Notes: a model not told the origin generated them from the sequence alone. A stretch of 64,000 nucleotides of DNA from Planococcus citri (GCF_950023065.1 NC_088679.1:15376001-15440000); one strand, 5' to 3'. Numbered from the stretch's first letter, positions 1 through 13,303 are shown. Made by a program: numbers and translations.

Positions 1-2229
1 ACAGCAAAAACGTGAAACAAATACGTTATCGAATCGTATTCATTATGAGTAAGTAACTTTCAATTTTGCACCATGGCAAACCAGTACAAAAATATTGAAA
101 AATATCACGTTCAGAGGTTCAAAAAAACGAGTCCCAAAAATAATGTACCTTGCAATTTTTATTGAAAAAAAAAATTCAAGTTGAAAAACGCCACATTGAG
201 GGGTAAATATGAAGAGAAGGGGTTAAACATTTTTAAATGGATACCTCTTTAAGAGCATCCAAATCATACCAGAAAATATTTTTTTCCCTTGGTGTATTTT
301 ATAAGTACATTTGTATACCGAATACCTACCTACCAATAAGTATTCTTAAAAAGCCATACAAACAATAAAGCTGAAAAATTTCAAGTCGTTATAGAGGCGT
401 TAGTTAATGTTTCGCGAATTTGATAATTTGAACACGCTGGGAAATACCTGTCCAAGTCCACATGGCATGACACTTGAAAATATCAAACAATTTAAGACAT
501 CCGAATGTAATTATGGAATTGCCATGTTGGCGAAATGCCATTAAAAATGTGATGCAGCTCTAATAATAATGAAATTGATCGATGCCTTATATGCGAACAG
601 AGATTCGTATAAACATCGGTGTAAATTACTCATCGAGTAATTAGGTACCTATAAAATTCGATAGAATGTCTGTTAATTTATATGTAATATTTCCTTTGTA
701 TAGTAATTCGATGGACAATGGATTATTTCCTTCTGCAAAGAATGATTTGGTTGATGAAAAGAATAAATAAAAATTAAAAAGATTAATTAATAATGTGATT
801 GGTCGATTTCCTCGTCATTCAAATAGCATATTATTCAAACAAGTCGATTATTATTTTTATTAAAACATAAATACAAGTAAGCTATTCATTTTCTTCCTCA
901 CTGATCTATCAAAAAAAAAAAAAATTGAGCTGGGTAGGGATTTTTTCTTTGCAATCTTATCCTCAGCTAGTATCAAATTCAATATCATATTAGTGTTCTC
1001 AAACGTATTAATATTCCAATAGACAATTTGGTATTAAAAATTATCAGAAAAACTCGTTAACTAAAATATGGTAGAAAGACGTTTACGTGCTTCAATTTTT
1101 AAAGCTTTCGTTATTTAGCAAATTCTGCCGGAGTCATTCCGCAATAATTTAAATGGGCAATGCGGCACTGCACTTTAATAGCGGAAACAATAGGCGTATT
1201 AACATGCCAATACAATGAGCATTCGGTTGTTTTAAAATTCTATACTACCAGAGACATTCGTACCAACAACATTGCGAACTTGTAATAGAATATTAATAAG
1301 TTGTCTTTTTTTTTATTCGTCGTATTATAAATATAGTTAGGTACTGCTTATAGGTACGCGAACATTATAAACATTAATATAAAATACATTTTGTCACGTG
1401 TTACGTCTGCGCGCATCAAAGATATTCTATTCTACCTATAGCATTCTTCATAATTGAGGATCGTTTAATTGTGATAAAATTTCGCGAATGAATATTCAAA
1501 CATCGTCTTTTTTTTTCCTTTTCTTATTAAAAGTACGAGTATCGATGAATTGCAGTCATCGTGTGTTCTTAATGTATCCTGTTTTTCGTAGTCAATTTTT
1601 TTTTTTACCAAATTGAGCTTCACTGCCAAACCTTATACCTATAGCAATAACCACCTGTTTATCAAACATCGAGTTAGGTAGGTAGGTACTGCCGGTATTT
1701 CTCGAATATGGTAGCAATTTGAATATCAAATTAGGTTTAAGGTTAAAATAGTCTCGATACGCGGAATATATATGGGCCAATGATAAACTTCTTTATCAAT
1801 GTTGTGAAAACACCATCAAATTGATGATATCCCGCGTACATTGAACTAGCCATGAATTATCTCGTTATATTTGACATGTCTTTTAATAGGAACTTACAAC
1901 ATATTGTCTTCGGTTTTGAGTTTTGTAACGTGATATTTTATTATTATCGAATCGAATATTCTTTCTTATTCAGATTAGATTTCTCGAGAGGGTGAATGAT
2001 ACGAGTATAGTTGCAATCAAAATAATCTAGGATCACGAGATTAGAGTTTTTATAGAATTAAGCGTGTAGGTACGTGCGTTTTGTGTATCATTTTCACAAT
2101 GTGAAAAAGATAGGTAGTACCTAGACCTACCTATATGATCCAATTCTCATCTTGAAAGTCAATAGAAATCAAATTTTCAGTTTCCTTAATCAATGCTCAC
2201 TTCATCTGCGAAGGTTTAGTTGGTACAAT
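1..2229. other. Non-coding AT-rich sequence, no gene seen
   Basis: No open frame here has the composition, splice sites or family motifs of a gene. The stretch holds homopolymer A and T runs and scattered TAGGTA-type motifs, for example near 1675-1690. It could be an upstream intron of the GPCR whose exons start at 4978, because the TM1-TM3 part of that gene is missing, but no exon is recognisable. Confidence 0.5.
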
Positions 2230-4265
2230 AAAAATAGACGTGAAACGGATTTTGGTTTAGTGGGTGTCCATTCGTACTCAAAGAGGTGGCAAGCCTCCCC
2301 CCCCCCCAAAAAAAAGACTTTGAGGTATTTTACGCTATTTTTGGTATTTTTAAGCCGATTGATTTGAAACTTCGAGTAAAGGTGAAGATATACATGAGAA
2401 AAAAGACTCAGAATTTTTTCAAATTTTTTTGACACTGACAATGACCTCAAAATCTACTTTGAAAACATTCGAATCAACGTGAAGGAGAGTTCAAAATCTG
2501 AAAAAAAGCCAAAAAAAAGTTACTGGCAACTATTTCAAAGTTTTCAAGCAATGGCAGTTGCTCTATATGACCATAAAATCGTTTAGAAACGCGTCCCCTC
2601 CCCCTTAAAGGCTACTTAAAGTGGTCAATTTTAGAGGAAATTTCATTTTTCGACGTCGAACTACACCATCAATCTGAATTTGGACCACATTCATCAATTT
2701 TTCCACGTTTCATAGATTAATTTCTACTTGGGAAATTGGATTGCGCCATTTTGGGAATCCTTGGCCCCTTTTCGAGCGAACCAATTCAATTAAAAATACA
2801 TTGCATACTTATCTAAATTCTAGAAAAAAAAATAAAGAGATTTTCGGTGTTTTTCTACTCACAGGGCGGCTCGTACTCCATTCGAGCCCCCCCCCCCCAT
2901 CCACCCTTTCAAGAAATAATCATTATGTAGCAGAAAACCCTTGAGAAAAAAATGTAAACGTAGAAAAAAACCACAAAAAAATCAGAATATAAGTAAATCG
3001 AGATTTTTTGACAATGTTTGTCAACATAGTAAGGATTTTTGCAATTTCTGACAAAATGAAACAGGATTGACAATAATTTCTGGCGAAAAGGTGATCAGAC
3101 TTCTAGACGATTTTTGAAAAAGTATGACCTTGGAATTTTCTGCATAAAAACAACTAATTCGTACAAATCTTGTTAAAAAAAAGAGAATTTTACAATCTAT
3201 GGAATAATTCAACAAAAACTAAAACTTTTTGGGAATCATTGGCAAAAAAAATTATACTTTTTGGCAATTTTTGGCAAATACGTAAACAAAGCTTTTAAAA
3301 TGTAAGTAGATGATTTTTGAAAAAAAAAAAAATAGCAAAATTTGATCACTTTTTGGGAATTATTATAGCAAAAAAGTAATACTTTTTGGCAATTTCTGGA
3401 AAATACTCAAGCAAGGCTTTTCGATAATTTTGAAAAAAAAAAAAATCGAAAAGAAAGCATTTGACAATTTTAACAAAAATCAGGAACTTTAGAAAACACT
3501 GGGCAACTAACCCTATTGTCAAAAAAAATGATATTTTTTGCAATATTTGTTGAAAAAAGGAAAACTTTGCCAATTTTTTGGTTAAAAGCAAGTGAGAATA
3601 TTTGGCTTTTTTTTTTTCAATGAAAAAAGTAAAACTAGGTATTGAAAAAATAAATACTTCGGGATTTTTCTGCAAAAACGTGACTATTTTCAGCAAGAAC
3701 CGAAATTATTTAGAAATGTTGACAAAAGGTAAGATTTTTTCAAAATGTTGATAGTGAAATTCGGCTTCTTTGATGACATATTGTTAGAAAAAAAATTTCG
3801 ACCAAAATTTAACATTTTAAATAACACGTTTTCAAATCGTTTTATGACCAGGAGCAGCGGCCACCACTCGAAAATTGTTTTAAAAGTTACCAGTTGTAAA
3901 AAATACACTGAAAAATGTAAAAATAATTTTTTTAAACTTTTTTCCGGACATTCTTCTACGTCGATTTGAAGTTTCCAAAGTGAATATTTTGGGAGTAAGT
4001 ACTTTTTGTGGTAAAAAAATTGATAAAATTCTGAGTGATTACCCTCAGGTATCTTCACTTTCACAACGGGTTTCGAATCAATTCAAATCAATGGCTTCAA
4101 ACAACCGGAGGCAGCATAAAATCCCTAAAAAAATGGGGGGGGGGGAGGGACTGCCCACTGATTGCGGATAAAAACTGCTTGTGCAGCGTGCACTCGTGAA
4201 ATCCTTATTTAGTAGTGTTAAACGATTAATATAGCACGAAAACCAAAATCCGATTCGAAAACAGT
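2230..4265. repeat. Large imperfect fold-back repeat with degenerate GGCAAAA core
   Basis: The left arm (about 2235-2610) and right arm (about 3820-4260) are diverged inverted copies. Matching blocks include GGATTTTGGTTT near 2250 and its reverse complement near 4240, a poly-C/poly-G pair (2299-2308 and 4134-4145), and 'GACCATAAAATCGTTTAGAAA' type sequence near 2568 against its complement near 3835. The core (about 3000-3740) is a degenerate array of short units around TTTTTGGCAATTTTTGGCAAA. No transposase frame is visible, so this is a non-autonomous fold-back or satellite-like element of unknown class. Confidence 0.6.
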
Positions 4266-4977
4266 TTCACTTTCTCATCCTCACTTATAACTAATAAGAT
4301 GTCTAAAGAATTATTCTTGTTACATACAAATTTTCTCCTTTATAAGAAAAAAATGAGTAAGTACTTTTTTTTTGTTTAAAATTTTGGGTAGACTGAAATG
4401 TTCATTTTTGCAAAATATTTCTATTAAGTATTTAGGATTCTATCGCTGTAATCTTCCATTACCCATCCACATAATACATATACATATGTAGTTCTACGAT
4501 TTCAATATTGACGAAACGTGTCACGTCAAGTGTTAATGATCCGCGATATTTTAAGAACATGAAAAATTAACTTATCGAAGCCTTTTTCTTAAGGTAAAAT
4601 TCAAACCAAGAAATTTATCCGGTGTACATAAAAATGAAATTGTAGATACTATTACTAAGTAGGTACCAGTAACATGATCTCTAAACTTTGAAAATTTACA
4701 CCAATCAATAACCAACGGTTTTATTTTTAATCCCACGCTATTGATATTACAAAGCAATTATTAATTAGTGGAAAATTCTTCCCATAAACGCTTCAAAAAG
4801 AATAAATATGCTTAAAATAATTGCTTCATTTTACTTTCTCCCCTCCCCCCTCTCTCTGTCATCTCTTTCTCTATATTAGATATAGATATACCTACCTATA
4901 CCTACTCATTTTGATATCTTAAGCAGGTAATAATATTGGATTTACTAATAAGCTCATTTTAATTGATTATTTTTCAG

Positions 4978-7900
4978 CACGTAACGGTTGTGTTAATCCG
5001 CAGAGCTATTTTCGGTCTATGGATTTCAGCAGTGATATTAGCTTGTATGCCATTTTTTGGCTTCGGATTATATTACGATGAAAAGAACCCAAGAGAAAAA
5101 TGTCGAAGGTACAGACACGCCAGCGCCGAACATACCAGAGATGTGGTTTACGCTTACCTCTACTTCTCATTAGGTTCGTACATAGTGCATATTTTTTTTT
5201 TTTAATCGTCGAGAGCAAGACCAATTATCTTCATTTTTTTTTACAATTTCAAAAAATTATTATCAGACGATTAACATTACTTATCAGTAATTTTTTTTTT
5301 TTCAGGAATGCTGCTCGTTGTCTGTTTAGTTTTCTGTAACATCGCAGTAATGCGTTCTTTATGTTACAAAGGCACTACTCAAATTAAAATCAGAGAGCAA
5401 GTTTCGATGAGACGAATGAGTAGAAGCGTTTCGAAAATGAGCACGTCTTCGACCAGAGAAGAAATTGCGTTTGGTCGATTGATGGGATTCTTGTGTATAA
5501 TTTTCGTCATTTGTTGGGTTCCTCAAATGGTAAATATTTTCAAAATATCTTTAGACTATTACGTCAATTCGACCAAGAAGTGGTAAGGAGGGTCGGAGAT
5601 TTTTTTGAAATTTTTCCTGTGAAGAGGCCTTTCAAAGGGATGACCAATGGCGTAAATCGCAGCCCTCTAGCCCTTTTTTAAAGCCTTCTAGGGGGTGTCA
5701 AAGTTTTCAGTGAACTTGAAATATCATCCATTTCAGCAGTGGATTGCTCGATAACCGCGATATCTACCAAAATGGAACTTTTTCCAATAGTTAGGAGTTG
5801 CAAAAGGCTTTTTGGTGATATCATAAAAATCAATGTTGCCAATATATTATTGAAAACTTTTCATGCTGAACAACATTATTAAAAAATAGGGATGGCTTTA
5901 TTTTGTAAAGTCGATTCAAAAAAATTGAAAATTTGCGGGAAAAATGCATTTTTAAAATTTAAAACATGAAAAAAAGTTTTGATCGATGAAGTTGGTCCAT
6001 TTGACCCCTATTTTAACATATCCGTTGAAAAAGTTGAAAAATCCCTTTCACTCGATGAAATTCATCATCATCATCATCATAAACGTCATAGTTGCTAGCG
6101 ACTATAGTGTGTCCCCAACAACGACCACCACTCTTCTGTCTTGAGCTAGTGTGGCCGCATTTGCAACTGAGCCAACTACATATTTTCCAGACTGTATCAG
6201 TCCACCTTGTTGGAGATCTTCCTCTCACTCGTGTTCCGAGGACCTTGCCAAAGAGAATTCCCTTTTCAATGTTTTCCGGTCCTCTTCTGGCTATGCGTCC
6301 AAAATAACGCATTATCCTGGTTTCACATATATTATTTTGCCTGATTGGTTCTTGCAGTTGTTCCACAATTGATGCATTTGTTCGGTGCACAGTGTATGGT
6401 ATCTTCAACATCCTGCACCATACCCACATTTCAAAGGCATCAATTCTTCTTCGATCATCTTGCTTCAATGTCCAGGTCTCCGCTCCACATAAGAAAACTG
6501 GAAAAACTAGCGTCCTAATTAGTCTTTTCCTCATTTTTATGGAGATTTTTGGGTTGGTGGTGACTTTTCTTAACCGAGACATCACAGCTTTTCCAAGAGC
6601 TATTCCTCTTCTAATTTATGGGCTGATCCTCCCTTAGCATCCACAAGTAAACCCAAATAAATGAGTTCACTTTTTCAAATTCATTCAAGGCTTTGGATTC
6701 TGGTAAGTATCCAGCTCTATCAACAACCATGACCTTGGTTTTCCCCCCATTTATGAGGAGTCCCATGTCCTCGCTGACCATCCTGACCCACTTGATCAAT
6801 TCTGCCAGTTCCTCTTCACTTGTGGCTATTAAGGTGGTATCATCAGCGTAACAGAGATTGGAGATTTTTCATCAGACTTGTCAGTCCAGACCAAAAAACT
6901 GGACTGATGACCGTGACCTGGCCCAAAAATGCACACAAGACTGACCGGACCAGACCTTAGACCTCTAAAACAAATTTATGTAAATATTAACCAAACAGCT
7001 GATGACCCTCGGCCTTTTCAGAAAAAATAACAGAGACAGGCCGAGACCGAAGACCTTTCTAAAAAATCAGACCAATGACCGCAGTTTGGACCTCAGTTAT
7101 GTCCAATTTTTTCAAATTTATATTGCCACTTCAGATGCCTATTTCTAATAAATTTCTATTGTGATTTAATTTCTTTCAATAAGGTTCAATGTTTTGAAAG
7201 TAAAAATCCCATTTTTTAACTCATCTAAAGTGTTAGGAAGCTTTTTTCTTTCTGAAAAATGAAGACGGTTTTTTGGACCTGGGCTGACCCATGACCACGA
7301 TGAAAATTTCTGGTCAGGACTGGACCAGACCGACCTAAAAAGACAAAGAATGCAGAACCGAATGAATGACTGGACTGGACCATTTGAAAGCTCCAACCTA
7401 GGACCTTGATTTTGGAGCAACCGCAAAACCGCTGAGGTCCTACAAGCCTGTATTTTTGCTTCCTCCTATCGTGATGTTGCCTTCCCAGTTCTCCAAGGTT
7501 TTTGCATGATGTACTAGCCATAGATGTTGAACAGCAGAGGCTAGAGTATGCAACCCTGCCTTACTCCCTGTTCTAGCTGAATCAGGTTCGACTCTTCTCT
7601 GCCTACTCTCACCATCATCTCATTCTTGTCATACAGCGATTTGATCACCTCAATTAGGTGCTCTGGAACTCCCATCTTGCGTAGTATCTCATATAGCTTT
7701 GTCCAATTGACACAGTCAAAGGCCTTTGCATAGTCAAGGAAGCATATAGTACCGCAGGGACGTTAAATTCACAGAATTATTCTATTATTTGCCTAATGTT
7801 CAAAATCTGCTCTCTTGTATGTCTTCCAGGCATAAAACCTACCTGTTCAGGTGGAATCTGTCTATGCAAATAGCAGTATGCCTTGATCCTGCTGTTACAA

Positions 7901-9214
7901 AAAATCAAAATTCTGAATGAATTGAAAAAATAAACTAATTTTAATTTTTTTGCTATGGCGAGTGTAATTTTTATCATCTTTTTCATGAAATACATAAAAA
8001 AGAGGTCAAAATAAGACAACTGAACTAATTTAAACTTTTTTTGATGTTTGGAATTGAAAATTGAATTTTTTTGAATTTTGATTTTTTTGTGGTGAGTTCA
8101 TTTCATCGAGTGAAACGGGTTTTTCAACTTTTTCAACGGATATGTAAAAATAGGAGTCAAATGGGTCAACTTCACCGTTCAAAACTTTTTTTCATGTTTT
8201 AAATCAAAAAATCACATTTTTTCGCAAATTTTCAATTTTTTAAAATCAACTTTACAAAATAATGACATCTCAATTTTTTAATATGTTGTTCAACATAAAA
8301 AGCTGTCCATAATATATTTTTTTCAGAATTTTTGAGAGTCGAAACGATATGAAAACTATGTTTTGAAATTTTTCGAGCTAATTTTTCGTACAAAAAAAAG
8401 TGGTAACATTGATTTTTATAATATCACCAAAAACCCTTTCAAAACCCCTAACTATTGCAAAAAAGTTCCATTTTGGTAGGTATCGCGGTTATCGAGTAAT
8501 CCCCTGCTGAAATGGATGATATTTGAAGTTCACTGAAAACTTTGACACCCCCTAGCACTCCTAGCAGCCTTTAAAAAAGGGCTAGAAAGCTGGACTTTGT
8601 GCCATTGATAAACCCTTCGGAAGGTCTTTCCACAGGAAAAATTTCAAAAAAATCGGAACCCCCCCCTCCCTACCACTTCTTGGTCGAGTTAACATGGAAT
8701 ATGGCCCTATAGAGGATGAGTATGGTGATATATTTGTGAATTTTGGAGCTTCCAACTTGAAGGAGGTTTTTGATTAATTCAAAATCAAAACATGTTCTTT
8801 CAAAAAAAAAAAAAAAAAAAAAAAAAAATAGTTGAAACCATTCTATTGAAGGTCTGCATAAACAAGTATGAAAATTTACAATTCCAAGAATAAATCACCA
8901 TTCCTTCCGCAGCCTCTGTCTATTCAAACTATTCCAACTAAAAAATATCTCAACTCATGTTTCAGTTAACAATTCCACTAGCAGCATGTGTACCACATTC
9001 AGAGGATGATTCAAGATGCAAAAAATTTTTCAGACTAGCTGATATCTTGATGGCATTACACTTCGTACTCGACCCCTACGTTTACGTAGTGCAAAGGTTA
9101 CCAACGATTAGAAATTTTTTCTGTTCCCATAAACTGCAGCTACCGCAATATAAACCTTCAATCAGGATGTCCTCCTACGATAGTACACCTTCTTTTTATA
9201 TCGCAAAAATTTAG
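4978..9214 (+). CDS. Prostaglandin-type class A GPCR, C-terminal part (three exons)
   Basis: This is a seven-transmembrane receptor of the prostanoid group at the plasma membrane. Exons are 4978-5173, 5306-5529 and 8966-9214 (stop TAG 9212-9214), all with GT-AG junctions, giving 222 residues. The first exon opens just after the second intracellular loop and contains TM4, then PFFGFG and a Cys (EKCRRY) in the second extracellular loop, as in prostanoid receptors. Exon two carries TM5, a basic third loop rich in Ser and Arg, and TM6 with the CWVPQM form of CWxP. Exon three carries TM7 ending LDPYVYV, close to the LDPWVY signature of prostanoid receptors and unlike the usual NPxxY. TM1-TM3 with the DRY-like motif are not found and presumably lie to the left of the window or in an unrecognised exon. 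The 3.4 kb last intron is filled by repeats. The family call rests on motifs. An insect prostaglandin E2 receptor (Drosophila CG7497-like) is my best guess. Confidence 0.8.
6062..7895 (-). mobile_element. Decayed RTE-like non-LTR retrotransposon fragment
   Basis: Reading the - strand from about 7895 down, I see reverse transcriptase landmarks in order: GFMPGRHTREQ, then LDYAKAFDCVNW, then GVRQGCIL followed by a stop, then YADDTT at about 6838-6857 (the catalytic DD pair), and a C-terminal block ETWTLKQDDRRR...FEMWVWCRMLK. The frame is broken by stops and frameshifts. A run of ATC triplets at 6063-6080 marks the 3' end, as is common for RTE-type LINEs that end in short tandem repeats. The 5' end and endonuclease domain are missing. 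It is a dead copy in the GPCR intron, antisense to that gene. Confidence 0.8.
6863..7440. repeat. Insertion rich in GACTGGACC-like units within the LINE
   Basis: This block separates the YADDTT region from the preceding reverse transcriptase blocks, where an intact element would have only a few dozen residues. It carries scattered units such as GACTGGACCAGACC and ACTGACCGGACCAGACC and has no coding signal. It is probably a secondary insertion. I could not define termini or a target duplication. Confidence 0.4.
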
Positions 9215-10374
9215 TCCTATTATAGACAGGGTTTACTATTTTTCCTATATTGGATCGCTGTGAAACTACTAAGTTAGGTATCGTGATATTATTAATTCGG
9301 AGATAGGTACTGTTTATGTATCCGATGAATACGACGTGTACCATAAATGATGAAGCGAGACTTCGAAAATGCTTAATTTAGCTAACGTTTTATGTAAACA
9401 CGCTACACGGGATATTAATCCGAAGAAGCTTTAGCAGTATAAATTTACGTATCTACTACGTATAGCTTAATCATAAAATTGATGATTTGACGAGGAGAGT
9501 AGGTATGTAAGGTACTACAAGAACGTTGATTTTTTTTTCGCCAGTATTTGAGAACACTGTTGTTGTAATTTTGTGTATTAAAGTAAACGAATATGTATTG
9601 TGAATTATTTTGTACGTATTTTGACATTTTTTTAAGACAAAAGAACTACGTCGATCGCAGTTCGAGAGAAATAAAATGTGTGTTTTAAAATATGTCAGTG
9701 TCGTTTTTGTTCTGATTCTATACGAGTTTAGATGCATTGTTTCCAGCATTCCAGCTCTTGATTCAAAATCGATACAAAATACCTAATAACTAATGAGGTA
9801 GAAAAATCAGTTCATTATTCTATATTCCTCGAGCACATCATAATAATTATAATAATTAATGCGAATGCAACAAAAAAATTGATAAATTTTGAGCGGAGAG
9901 AGGCCTCAAATGAACTTGGTTAGGTATCCAAAAAAGCAAGACTTTCTCGAAAATTAAAAAATAGTAAAATCAGCAGTCTAGTGAGAGAGGCTCACAGACT
10001 GGTAACAATATTCATCTTGATGAACTGAATCCGAGAGTTCAATGAACAAAGTAAGGGAATCTTGTGATTTTTTTTGAATTTTTTTCCTTCCTGACTTGGT
10101 ATTTCCATGTGCAGAGGAACAATTTCTATCAATAATACATATTTCAATTTTTATAGTTACCTCCCTCAAGGGGAACTCTATTAAAATCTCCATAAAGGAG
10201 TCTTCTCAGCTCAGTAAGCCATTATCCCCTCAAAGAAATCACACAGTATACATTGGTACAGAAAATAAATCAGTGTTACATGTTTTGGAATGTTAAAATG
10301 CGCATCATTAAATTTTGATGTCAGTTAGCAAAGTACATACATTGAAAACCTTACAGGTATTTATGTAGGTAGAT
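9215..10374. other. 3' flank of the GPCR, no further gene
   Basis: Low-complexity AT-rich sequence with the candidate poly-A signal. The short open frames on either strand lack family motifs and convincing splice sites. Confidence 0.45.
9670..9675 (+). promoter_or_regulatory. Possible polyadenylation signal of the GPCR
   Basis: AATAAA lies 456 bases after the GPCR stop codon in otherwise repeat-free sequence. It is the most plausible canonical signal I noticed downstream. There is no transcript evidence. Confidence 0.35.
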
Positions 10375-10990
10375 TAAGGTGGATTGAGAAAAAAAAGCTC
10401 GGGGGATTTTTGCCCTATTTAGCAGATACCGTCATTTTGAAAATAAGGTGTCCCTGAAGGGAAGAATTTATGGCTCTCAAACATGGGGCATTTTCAAAAA
10501 AATCATGGACTTTTTTCGTGATTTTTTCGCTGTAGCTCCTACCTAATCTTTTCTGAGAAAAATGATCCAGTCTTAAATTAAAGTACCTATTCGAGATTCT
10601 GCGTCGATCTATGCTGTCGACGTTAAAATCCAAAGCCACTTTTGGGGTTCTACTGAGCGATTGAAAATTAGCTGGGTTAGTTGGTTTTTTAAACATTCTT
10701 TCTTCGCAAATGTTTCGCATTATTGATATTAAATAATATTCAAAGATATCATTCGTGAAACTGAGCAAATATTTCAAAGAGCAGTGGTGCCAATAAGTAT
10801 TTTAAATTCCAAAAAATCGAGAAAAAATCGCCAAAGTTTTAGAATTTTTTTTTGATTTTTCGAAATTGGCAATAATTAGTAATTACTAAAAAATTGGCAA
10901 CACGTGCGTTCCGAAATATTTCCTCAGTTCAAGGAATGATATCCTTCGATATATTATTTGACATCATTAATGCGAAATATTAGCGAAGAA
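10375..10990. repeat. Copy of the TTAGGGTGGAT fold-back family
   Basis: It shares long collinear segments with the element at 35278-36018: the GGTGGATT start, 'GGCTCTCAAACATGGGGCAT' type sequence, a central AATTGGCAA stretch, and TTAATGCGAAATATT near the end. The right arm is truncated at about 10990. No coding potential. Confidence 0.6.
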
Positions 10991-12030
10991 TCCCACTGAA
11001 CAGGAATTATTAAGTTATATCTACAGTTGATCCCTTCTGAAGGCCACATTCGAGGAGTTGGGTATCCCAGAAATTGAATTTTTAGTCAAAAATGCTTCTA
11101 CACGCCATGCAACTTTCTGATCAAGGTATAAATAGTGCCACTTCAACGATGACGTATTTTCCCCTAAAAACTCAATTTTTTGGCAACTCCCCTCCTCATT
11201 TAACCCTTTGGAGGGGTTCGAATGCAAATCTGTCTTCATATTCGTGTTCAACGGGTTAGAATCACATGATAACGATACCCACATTGTCAATCTTCTTTCA
11301 CCTCAAACCACAAAATTAGGTTTTCAAGAAGTTGTTTTTAAAAATCCAAAATGCATCAGTTTTGAGTAAGATATTACGAGGTAATAAAAATTGGAATAGG
11401 TTTCCTCCTAAATCGAGGCTTGCCGAACTAAAAATTTCGACTGTTTTCAATGATTTATCGTAAGCTATGCTCGTGCAGTAAGTAACATTTAATTCTAAAT
11501 TTCTCACGCAGTAATATGTCGTGTATGTACATCTATTCAAAGTATATTGATATCAATTCAAGGTAGGTGAAAAAAAACTTCAAAATTCACAGTTTTTTTC
11601 ATGTGACTCATTAACAGCGCCATCTAGTACCGTATAATAAAGTGAATTATTACTCGTGTGAGCCGCCGCTCTCATTGGTGAAGTCAGGACGTGTCAAGCA
11701 AACGTCACCACTTCGATTAGGTATTTTTTAAATTTAAAAAAATTCTGTCTCAAACTTTTCGATTTGTCCAACATTTTATGCCTATTGTAAAAAATGGTGG
11801 AAGTTTTTTCCCATTTCAAGAAAAAGTTTTTACCTTACAATGAAAAAATCGTAATGTCGATCTTGAAATTGAGATTTTTTGAACGTTCATTTTCAAAAGA
11901 AAATTTGGCAAGGAAAATTATGATGAAAATGTGTTCAAAAAATCATGTTAGGTACCTAATTTTTCAAATTTAAAAACATAAATGGACCTTCGACGAGATT
12001 CGAATCAACTGCTTTTGTTTGGAAACGGAA
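10991..12030. other. Intergenic sequence, nothing recognised
   Basis: AT-rich with short random frames. No family motif, TIR or clear tandem repeat was identified. Confidence 0.35.
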
Positions 12031-12419
12031 AGACCGCTATTTAACAATACATATAATCAATATTTCTCCGTGGAAAATTCCAAAAAATAATTCTTCCATG
12101 CATTTTTTATTATCTTGATCTGCGGCAACATAATTGTGATAATATTTTATCGGCTGAATCGAATCATGAAGATGAAGACAAAAACGAAGATCAACTTCGA
12201 TAATCCTGATTTCTACACTGATTTGAATTGTGGGGCTCGTATGCATTTTTTTCAACAAAAAAAAAATTATTAGTAACCAAAAAAGCTCGAAAAAAGTGAA
12301 CAAAAAGTGACCAAAAGGACCAAAAAAATAACAAAATATGAGCAAAACATTTCAATGCAGGAAATAATTACCAAAAAAAACTGGAACTTTTCGTTTTTAA
12401 ATTAAAATCTAGAAATGGA

Positions 12420-13240
12420 ACTCAATAGTTTGTACAATTTTGAAAAAAAAAAAAAACAGGGAGTTTTTGTGTAGGCAAATTATTTTTTTCCTAAACGATT
12501 TGAACCATTTTACAACTTTTTGGTTAAAAAAGCAAGATAATTTGGCAATTTCGGTGGAAAAAATGAGAATTTTCACAATTTCTGAGACTCGACAATCTCA
12601 GCAAAAGAAATGGCGTCTTGACAACTTTACTTCTGGTGAAAAAAATGACACGTTAGGACAATTTTTAAAAACCAGGGAGACTTTTTAAATTCTTTTCCCC
12701 AAGAAACCACAATTTTTAGCAGTTTTAGGCAAAAGGCGATTTTCGGCAGAAAACGAGACTCCAACAATAATTTCCGCAAAAGACACAGCTCAGCAACTTC
12801 TGGTAAAAAAAGTAAGAGTTTCGCTAAAATAAAGGGGGAATTATTGACAGTAAATGTGCCAAAAAATGTAAGCCTTCAAAACATTTGTCAAAAAGTAGGA
12901 CTTTTTTGGGAATTTTTGGCTAAAAAGCGAGACTTTTGAGTATTTTCAGAAAAAAAAATGTGAAACATTGGTAGCAATTCAGCAAAAAAACATAATTATT
13001 GAAATAAAAAGGTTGAACCATTTTCCAACTTTTTGATAAAAAGCTGGACGTTTTGGTAATTTTAGGTGTAAAAGCTCAACTTTTGAGTACTAATTTTTTT
13101 CTGAGGGGGAGGGGATGAGAAAAGGAATTGAGATTTTATTTTTTAGGCAATTTTGCTGAGAAGCGAAAAACGAGATTTATTGTTTGGTCGAAAAAGCGAT
13201 CGGTATCTACTTTTTTCATTTTTGTTATTTTTGACAGTTC
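12420..13240. repeat. Degenerate GGCAAAA / GACAATTTT array
   Basis: Short units of about 25-35 bases built on 'TTTTGGCAAAAAGCGAGAC' style sequence recur with many changes. The same vocabulary is seen at 3000-3740, 40850-42440 and 63365-63820, so this is one dispersed satellite-like family with at least four blocks in the window. Confidence 0.55.
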
Positions 13241-13303
13241 CTTACAAGAGAAAACAATGACTTCAAAAATTTACGACACATAGGTAACTATTTACAAGCC
13301 ATC

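Larger units (their letters stand above)
5569..8687. repeat. 3.1 kb inverted repeat in the GPCR intron
   Basis: The left arm (5569 to about 6064) and right arm (about 8097-8687) are inverted copies that begin and end with TCGACCAAGAAGTGG and its complement. Shared blocks include GGGGGTGTCAAAGTTTTCAG (5691 against 8550 complement) and TTTTTCAACGGATATG near 8130 against 6020 complement. The arms are clearly diverged but collinear. The space between them is a decayed LINE. It may be a long-TIR element that captured a LINE, or two head-to-head copies of one repeat. Confidence 0.75.

Noticed and set aside
3346..4064. Two - strand frames of 116 and 124 codons
   Set aside because: Phe/Lys-rich reading of the GGCAAAA repeat core and palindrome arm. 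No protein features.
5493..5681. Frames running past the GPCR exon 2 donor
   Set aside because: They read into intron sequence, part of which is the inverted repeat. The GTAAAT donor at 5530 and the in-phase exon at 8966 give the proper TM6-TM7 join.
6062..7895. A domesticated reverse transcriptase gene
   Set aside because: Stops, frameshifts and inserted repeats break the frame, and only LINE landmarks are seen.
10415..10777. 120-codon - strand frame
   Set aside because: It lies within a copy of a fold-back element that has no such frame in its relative at 35278.
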